NCBI RefSeq assembly: GCF_001522545.3
Contig: NC_031776.1
Span: 32,378,709-32,442,708, forward strand
Reading direction: 5' to 3'
Source: Parus major
Lineage: Eukaryota; Chordata; Aves; Passeriformes; Paridae
Length of the DNA stretch: 64,000 nt
The position numbers were made by a program, and so were the translations under genes. The notes under the pieces were generated by a model. It ran no database searches, had not been told where the DNA came from, and saw nothing but the letters and a program-made list of their open reading frames with translations. Positions 1 to 64,000 of the stretch are shown here, in pieces. Position 1 is the first letter of the stretch; each line of letters starts with the position of its first letter.

Positions 1-1
1 A

Positions 2-516
2 ATTAACTGCTATGACAGGAGATCTTGCAGAGGTGTTCTGAATGGGAAAGCAGAACTCGATTACAGAGATCATAAAATCACCCTCTCCCTTGATCTTCAG
101 CTGCCTAAACCAGGAGAGGCAGAAAGAGCTGCTCTGAACAAACAATCCTTTATGGGTGATGGATGTGGCACTGCTTTGTCCAGTAAAATTGCTGATTTAC
201 TAATAGTTAAAAAATAAATCCTTTGTGATGACACCAACCTCTCTAACCTGCTAAAGAAAGTGCAAACAGATGGGTATCTGTGTGACTGTGAGTGATGAAA
301 CCAGGCTGGAGAAATACCCAGAGCGCCTGACGAGAGCTGATATTGCTGTGTGCAGGAACATCACCAGCATCCCCATTAGGATATATTCATTTTATTTGTG
401 CCAGGAATATGACCAATGATACTGGGTGGTTTGATTTAATGGATCTGCCTCTTCTAGCAAAAAAAGAAACAGATATTTTATACAAAAGTGAAATGTGCCC
501 AGGGAAGCCTGGATAG
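2..516 (+). pseudogene. Possible decayed coding sequence, unidentified
   Basis: On the plus strand, three overlapping open stretches in different frames read like protein. Positions 2-214 give 71 codons, including YRDHKITLSLDLQLPKPGEA, ending in TAA at 215-217. The same frame stays open for another 25 codons (KKVQTDGYLCDC) to a stop at 293-295. A second frame from 294 gives RLEKYPERLTRADIAVCRN. A third from 400 gives NMTNDTGWFDLMDLPLL and stops at 514-516. Cysteines and NxT/S sequons suggest a secreted or surface protein. It lies in VWDE flanking or intron sequence, opposite to VWDE, and is broken by one internal stop and two frame changes. I do not recognise the family. It may start left of the window. 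Chance open frames in non-coding DNA remain a real alternative. Confidence 0.35.
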
Positions 517-3346
517 ATTTAAATTCCTTAGGCTTTCCTATTTATTGCAATGCCAACAGACTTAAGGGACTTTTGACCCCACTTGTAAATTCTTAAATAA
601 ATGTAGGATACCTGCTTTATGGGTCTGAAAGGGACAGGAATAGCTTTTTGTTTCTGATAGGAGAATATGTTTTTTAAAAAAAGAAATTATTTCCCTCTAT
701 ATGTGAAATTCCATACTGGCTTTTCCTTAAGATTGTTCTGATGTACTTCACGAAAAATTGCAACCAAGTCTGGTTGATTTAAAGTGGTACAAGCTACAGA
801 TACAGGCCAGGTAAAATATGTAAGTGAGAACAGAATGAGGCCCTGCATTTTTAAAGCAGATAAATGTAGCTCAGAAACTTATTTCTAGAGTTACATAGTT
901 TGCAGTAAGTCAAGCACTTCAACAGATGAATGCCCATCACATATGAATGCTGAGGAAATGGTACTTTGTTGATTATAAATCAAAAAAGGACTTTTTGCGT
1001 GCAGCTCATCAAACACTGACTAAAGAAACAATTTTCTTCTGGAATATTTTTCTCCTCGGCAGCCTACAAAGGCATTTGGGTAATTTTTGTGGTTTCAGTA
1101 TGAAGAAATACTTATCCTTTAATCCTTAAATCACTGCAATTAAGTATAATCTCATGTCAAAAGCAGCCAATAAAAGTACAAAATAGGGATTAGCAGGAGT
1201 ATTTTTAGATTAAAATTACTAGAGTTGGAAAGAAGTGGCACATAATCTCAGTACCTTCACAAGCACTGTAGCAAGCTGAAAAGGATTTGTTCTGTTTCAT
1301 TTGAAGGCTGATGGCATAAGTTACAAGGGAGAGAAGCTATTATTCCAACAGGGAGGATTTCACAATAATCATAATCCACAACTGTACATAGATATAATTG
1401 AAAGTCAATTCTTTTTTGTCTGGTATCTTTTAGTCAACAGTGCTATACAATACTTCTGCTTCCACTGGCAAAGCACTTGGGAAGGAAAGTTAAACCCATC
1501 ATTTTGGCCATAATTAAGGACACTCATACAGCTGCAACAATTGCTTTAATTTCTAAGTATTAAAACAAATGACTGCTCTCATCTAACCTTGAGGCACAAG
1601 ATTCTCATCGCTTCTATTGTGATACAATTCACAGGAATGAATATAAAGTTCTGTTGCAACAAAAAAAAAATAATTTCTCTTCATTCCCTTCCTGAAGTGT
1701 TCAAGCTGGCATCATTTGCAGCATGAAGTCCTGGCTCAGTTTGCATATTCAAGAGAAAAATGTGAAACAATCCCCCTGCCTCTGATATACAGCTCACTTT
1801 TGAAGGAAGAATGTACTTGTTTCAGATCCTGATACCTGGGATATTTCTTAAATCTTTGCCTGGGGTTGTATATGACAGGTATGAATCACACCAAATGGCA
1901 GCTTCCCTCTGCACTCCCCTTTCCAGAACACAGACAAATTTATTGGTTAATGTTTATATAAGCACAGTGTAAGTGTGCCTGATTTACTGTACCAATACCT
2001 GCAGCTGTGGAATGTCTGTTCTGCTCAACAGCATTTAAAGGACCTTTGGGGTGCACAGTGTGTATCCCATTATCCCATTAATGACAAGGTGCAGCTTTGG
2101 GCAATAACAGAAAAGTTATTTATATGCACAATGATTTTTTTTCTTCCTCAACCACTTTTACAGCTTTCCCAAGTTATAGAAGAGTCAATAGCTGGCTTAG
2201 TGATGCTGGCAGACTAAGTAATACTTTGTACATACTCATTGCTAGGGAGAGAAAAATGTTGAGTTTATTTTTGTGACCTTTAGATTCTGAGAACTGGCTA
2301 AAATCAATTTATAGTTCCAAGAGATTGGATGATACCTACACTAAGCAGTAAAATTGCTTCCACTTTGATATAGTGTGTTAAAATATAACACCAAGGTAAC
2401 AATCATTGATTTGGATACAGAATGGGAAGCGAAGGGGGGTTGGTCAAGTGTAGGAGGTCAGGGAACAATTTGACAGGTTTCAAAACACTGTGTCTTGAAT
2501 ACTTTGGAAAAAGATTTAAAGAAATCTAACCTGGTAACTACTGTTATTAAGGAATAAACATGAATACTCCTGGCAGTGCAGTCTGTGCAGTAAAAAGGGA
2601 ACAATCATCCAGACTGTCCCTATAGAACCATCCATTGAATGATGGGAATATCATTGAGAGAGAGCAGGATCAGAGGACAGCAGTTGCTGTGCCATTGCCA
2701 CTTTGTGCCTGAGGTCAGGACTCAGCTTTTCTTTCACCACAGCAGAAGACCTCTTATAATGAGGCCTTCTCTTCAGTCCTCAGAGATTAATGGGAGCAGC
2801 TGATTTTCAGAGCTCCCCAAGGAAGATTATTGCTCAGGCTATGACCAACACTATAAAAATTCTTTAATTATCTGTTGCCTTCAGTTGTTGGTGCAGTTGT
2901 TCTTGTGTGACACTTTGTTTATTATTGTCCTCACTGGTCACCTTGTGGAACAGATGCCTTGCAGCAGAAGAATTAAGAAAGAAGGAGGGCTGGGTGATAC
3001 TGGCATGTATTGAGTTCTGATCCTACTGAGGAGGAAACGAGTCCTGCATTCCTGTGCCAGTGCTGTGGCAGGAATACAGATGTGGTGATTCATACCCTTG
3101 AACAAGTCCTGATGTGAAGAATTCCCCCCAGTAGCAAATGAGGTGGTTAATCTATTGGATTTCAACCCATGGAGCCAGGTATTCCTGAAATAAGTCCTGC
3201 CAGCTGCTCCTCAGGTGGGAGTGACAGAACACAGCCGTCAGAACTTCATTCCAGAGGACAGCGTGTTGTAACGCCATGCTAGCTCACACTGCCTCACAGC
3301 CTTTCTCTGCAAAACCTTTTTAAACTTCTAAATAAACAGAAAGTAC
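517..3346. other. VWDE intron (downstream of last visible exon), no coding signal seen
   Basis: AT-rich, single-copy-looking DNA between the left-edge open stretches and the exon ending at 3347. No exon with EGF-type cysteine spacing and phase 1 splice sites was found on the minus strand, so the next coding exon probably lies left of the window. Confidence 0.6.
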
Positions 3347-59793
<56,447 letters not shown>

Positions 59794-62700
59794 CTGTAAT
59801 AAATAAATAAACAGCACGTGCTGTAGCATTTCTTGAGTAACATTCATATAAATATTCATCTTCCTGTTGCTCAGAGTTTTTAATCTTTCATTCTACTGCT
59901 GAAATATATTTTGGGGATTTAGGCTTTGAGAATATTTATGTGTAAGTTTTTAGAATTGGAAGAATTTTTGATGCATTTAATAAGCAAATAAGTATGGCTT
60001 TTGTCTCAACAATTAATCACATTTTACGCTTACGATTTTTTTTTCATCTGCAGTTTTTAAACACCTTGGTTTATGATTTGAACTCATTTTGCTAAGGAAG
60101 AATTACATTTTTTATAGGGGTTACTAGAATTCAGAAATTTGCTCTTGGGATCCCAGACTCCAGTCTGTCCACTGAAACAAATATCTTCTCTCTGTACTAT
60201 GTTTGTAAGCATTTTATTTTAAAGTTTAAATTAGTTTGACACTCATCCAGTCTCAGAAACTGTGTCAGCAATAAGAAAAGCTCATTTTTTTTCCCTTATT
60301 GTATTATAAAAGACGATGCAGATGTGCCTACGGGGTTTATATTGTATTAAAAAAAAAAAAAAAAGAAAAAAGAAAATTCACCCAAACCAAAGCTCCCCCA
60401 AACACAATGTACCAGGACACTTATGTTGTATTCCTAGCACAGCCACACAACTTTTATCTCTGCTGAGCCCGCACACCATCTGCCAACTTAATGTTCCATT
60501 GGTTTCAGAAAAACCAAATTGCAAAAATCATTTCTAGGATCATAAGATTAAAATACAGAAATTTTCCTTAAAGCAAATGACAATAGACTCTGAAACTGTA
60601 CTTCTGAATATTTTTTTTTTTAGTCTTGGAAACGAAGTAACAGATTGTGACATGTTAAATCAAATTATAGATACTCAGATGACATATTTATAGCTGCTGC
60701 CTTTTTTAAGCCTCAAGTAACCCATGAGGAAGAACTGGACCAATCCAATTTATTTTCCATTATGACAAACACCTTTGGATAGATTTTCCAGCGTCACTCA
60801 CTGGCCATGCTGATGCCTGTAGCTCTCACCTGCTGGCTCAGGCACGACCCTCACAACCACTACCTGCAAAGCAGGTTCTACATCAGGATATTCCCAGATT
60901 CATGTGTTGTATGGGCTGAATTACAGCCTGCAATATTTCCTTTAGCACCCTAAAAATCCCTCCTCGTTGCCATCAAATCATGAGTTTCCTCCAAACTGAA
61001 GAATCTTCTTTCCTACCTCATTTGTGCACAGCAGAAATTCCCCAGCAGCAATACAGGGTGGTTTGTAGGGCTGTGGGGAAAAACAAGTGTTTTCTGTGCT
61101 CTTCAAGTGGATTATTTCCAGTTCAGCTCAGTCCCAGGCTTATGTGCCCTTTGGGATATTTTTACCATCACAATTTTTCTCACTCTCTTGCAGACAGCCC
61201 CAGACAGTTTGGCCCAGCGAAAATGGTGTCGTTTGTTACATTAACAAGAAGGAAGCCTTGAGGTCATACTGGGTGTACTGGGGGAAAAAAACAGGCACAG
61301 ATCTCACCTCACCCAGATACTTTACAGTTAAAATTCCCCAGATATTTCATAGTTATCCTGTTTGCCTCTGAAGGAGAGCAGGTTGCTGTCTCCTCAAGGT
61401 AATAAGCCCCTGTTATCATTAGATATTTATTATCTCCAATCCTTCCCTAAAGGTTCATGTTCAGCTTACAGACTTTTCAAAACAGTTCTTCTGCTGGGAA
61501 GGCAGAAAGTGAGCGCTGATCCTGCTCCTGCAGCTTCTCCTGCCTCTGCCACAGGGAGAGTCTGCAAAATCAGGATCTGACAAGGCGGTGACAACAGAGA
61601 AAGAGCTCAGATAATGCATATTCCCCCTAACAAAAAATAAACAGCACTGACCCCCTTGCAGAGCTCATTGAGCAGATCACATGCACCCGCATTGCAGATG
61701 ATGTCTTTGCACTCACTGGGCTGTTTGCACTTTTGGCTTCAGTGCTTTTAATCAAAAACGTTCACACTGAGATTCCCCCTGAGCACAGCACGAGGAGCAT
61801 TTGTGCCAGGGAGGGAGCTGCAGCCAGAGGCAGCAGGGACAGGCACAGGGATGCCCAGCACTGCCAAAGGCATTGCCTGGTGATCTTCCCCAAAATGATA
61901 TTCTGTATTTCCTCTCATATTTATTTTCGAGGTATATTTTATTGATAAGGCACCAAACACTCAATTAAAAATTTACTCCCTAATGATACACTGAGATATC
62001 TGTAGACCATCAGTCCATCCCAGCTCAATCTTCAGTTCTTTTGGAGGTCAGCACAAACTTTAAAAATTCAAAATGTATGGACAGCCATCACAATTTGCAT
62101 TTCATTTATGTCTTTTTATATCATTCCTTCCCTTGTCTTGCCTCTTCCTTGTTGGGTGCACACCTCACAATCAGCAGATATGTTCATCAGCTGCTGAGCT
62201 ACAGGTTGACAGTTTGTCACATAATTATGATAGTCATTCCAAGGAGGAGGTATTTTTTTGCCTTCAGCTAAATACTAACTCTTTTTTCTGCACTTCAGTA
62301 ATCAATTTTTTCTTTCTCTTTTTCTTTCCCCCTCCATGCCCATCTCAGGATGCAGCCTTTTTAAAGCAAAGAGATAAAAGCACCACTGACAGCAGTATGC
62401 TGATGGCCGTGACAAGTTAGGAAGTATTTTTCCACAAACTCATTGGATCTGTTAAAAAAAAATAAAAATCAAATTTTATTTTTTCATCGTATCTTTTAAA
62501 GGGACAGGTGTCCTTGGACGGGATGACTGGATTGCTTCTTAACATGGGATGCTTTCCTGTGCTGGGAAAACTTCCCATAGGGCAGAAAACTTCTTCTAGG
62601 CACAAAACTCTTACCAAAAAATCTTCTTAGCTAAGAAGTGTCTCCCTTTATGTCTGTTGGAGCAGATTTTCCCCTTCCATGGACTCCAATGGAGTTGTAC

Positions 62701-64000
62701 CCATTTTGACATGAACCCCATGAGGAGCTTCTTTAGCTAAAAGCAGAAGTCAGTCATTAATTTGGTGAGGGTCAGTTAGTTCTGTGAAACAATTTAGGAG
62801 AATATTTTAATCCTAGGACCTGTCGTCATAGCCGGAAAATTTCTCCCTAATAACTTGAACATTAAAATGTGGCTATTTTTCCCTATAGCTTTCAGAATTT
62901 AAGTTTCCTCCAAATCAAAACAAATAGTAGAAAACAAATAGTTGTTTCTACTTATTTTGATGATAAAAATGTCTTCAATTCCACCTTTTCCCTTAATTAA
63001 TTCTGAATGTAGCATGGGGAGGGCAGGCTGGGGCATGGATGGGATGTTTGCCAGCAGATCCAGCTTTGCCCTGTCTCCTGTCCATCAGCCTCTCCCCCTG
63101 GGCTCGTACAGGGGCTCAGTTAACAAAGACAGCTGTGGGAAGCTCCCTTCTCAACAGAGGGAACCATTAGGGTTACCTACTGCTGGCCATTCCCTCAGCA
63201 GGGAAATCTGGGTGCTGCTGGAAGCTGCAGGTGCCTGTTCTGAGGATGGTTATTGACTCTGGACCTCACTCCTGGAGGTGCATCCCCCGTGTCAGAGGGC
63301 AGAGCCCCTGCAGGGCTCACAGTCACAGCTAACACCCCTGGATGGGAGCTGGAGGGCTGGAACCACCAGGCCAGGTGAAAGGTGTCTCCTGATGGCTGCC
63401 AGGGCACTGGAGCCCATTGCCTTCTCCATGAAACACTAATGGGCTGGGGTTAGGAAAACCTGGAGTCACCACGCTGTGGGAGCTGTGAGGGTGTGTGGGA
63501 GGGAGCTGTGGTTTACAGCCTTGATGAAAGGAGCAAAGGATGAGCAGAGCTGAGGGATGACATTTCTAGGGAAGCTGGAAGAAAAGAAAAATAGTTCTCA
63601 TTAGCTCGAGAAAATGATCTGGCTGTAGGTATTTGCAGAAAGGGGTAGGAACAAAGTCTCTGGGAAGGCTTTCCAGAAGGGTTAGCAGGAAGGGGAAAGT
63701 AGGGAGAATCTGTCTTTGATTTAATTAATGAACTAGACCTTCCAGCTTTAGAACACAAATCACTCCCTGTGAGGGGCTGTTGGCTGTGGGAAGGAGGGAG
63801 CAGGTGCAGCTGTGTGACCTGGCACTGCGGGTAGTCCAGCTCTGCTCACTTTGCTGCTGGCTGTACAGGAAGAAGGCAGCTCTTCCCACTTGTCAGACGG
63901 CCAGGCAGTGTGTGCAAGCTGACTCTAGGTCATTATTCTGCTAAGGAAGGAAATTTTCCCAGGGTAGTAGTAAGGTGTTTTATCATCTGCAGAGTTTTGC
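59794..64000 (-). other. Upstream VWDE intron (5' side), no exon identified
   Basis: The exon ending at 59793 needs an upstream exon leaving phase 0. I searched the minus strand here for the expected preceding segment (a hydrophobic strand with V-T-W-S-R-like sequence and L-E-L-D-G) and did not find it. The next exon is probably right of the window. An A16 run lies at 60349-60364. The segment 62980-63520 is GC-richer with short open frames but no recognisable domain. Confidence 0.6.

Noticed and set aside
60830..60863. 34-bp minus-strand segment between a good acceptor and donor
   Set aside because: Too short, Val-rich reading without family resemblance, and phase does not fit the next exon.
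62615..62736. Apparent 122-bp minus-strand exon with acceptor and donor, open throughout
   Set aside because: It leaves the wrong phase for the exon at 59793 and its peptide does not resemble the expected VWDE segment.

Overview
The window looks like nuclear DNA from a bird. It is AT-rich and intron-dominated. It carries several short, 3'-truncated CR1 LINE fragments and one solo LTR of a type I remember as common in birds. I see no Alu-, L1- or SINE-like mammalian repeats. There are no operons, CRISPR arrays, rRNA genes or tRNA genes. The species cannot be named from the sequence; a crocodilian or turtle is possible but less likely because of the LTR.

The window is occupied by one large minus-strand gene, recognised as VWDE (von Willebrand factor D and EGF domain-containing protein), an extracellular multidomain protein. 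I found 16 consecutive coding exons between 59793 and 3347. Each has an AG acceptor and a GT donor, and all 15 junctions agree in codon phase. Together they give 3322 coding bases (1107 codons plus one base) with no stop. Both ends are missing: the signal-peptide and N-terminal exons lie to the right of the window, and the remaining C-terminal EGF exons lie to the left.

In transcript order (right to left) the layout is as follows. An N-terminal beta-rich region occupies 59793-54659. The VWFD domain covers three exons, 51605-42826. A single 944-bp exon (39267-38324) carries basic, possibly furin-cleaved linkers and ends in a tenascin-like EGF. An IPT/TIG-like Cys-containing region follows (25048-19251). 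Next are a small Cys-rich module (16536-16422) and a cadherin/dystroglycan-like domain (13357-13107). Two EGF domains share exon 11878-11659, with the second completed by the next exon. Two EGF domains of the CFPG/GNG type (7124-6987 and 3499-3347) are separated by an N-glycosylatable linker exon (5093-4953).

The rest is intron. It holds five CR1 pieces, one solo LTR in the 13.3-kb intron, a hexamer minisatellite, a three-copy 30-bp tandem repeat, a TA microsatellite and several homopolymer runs. The one item I cannot explain is at the left edge (2-516). There, protein-like open stretches on the plus strand, broken by a stop and frame changes, suggest a decayed coding sequence of unknown identity. 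I found no new biological system here; most of the window is an ordinary vertebrate gene body.
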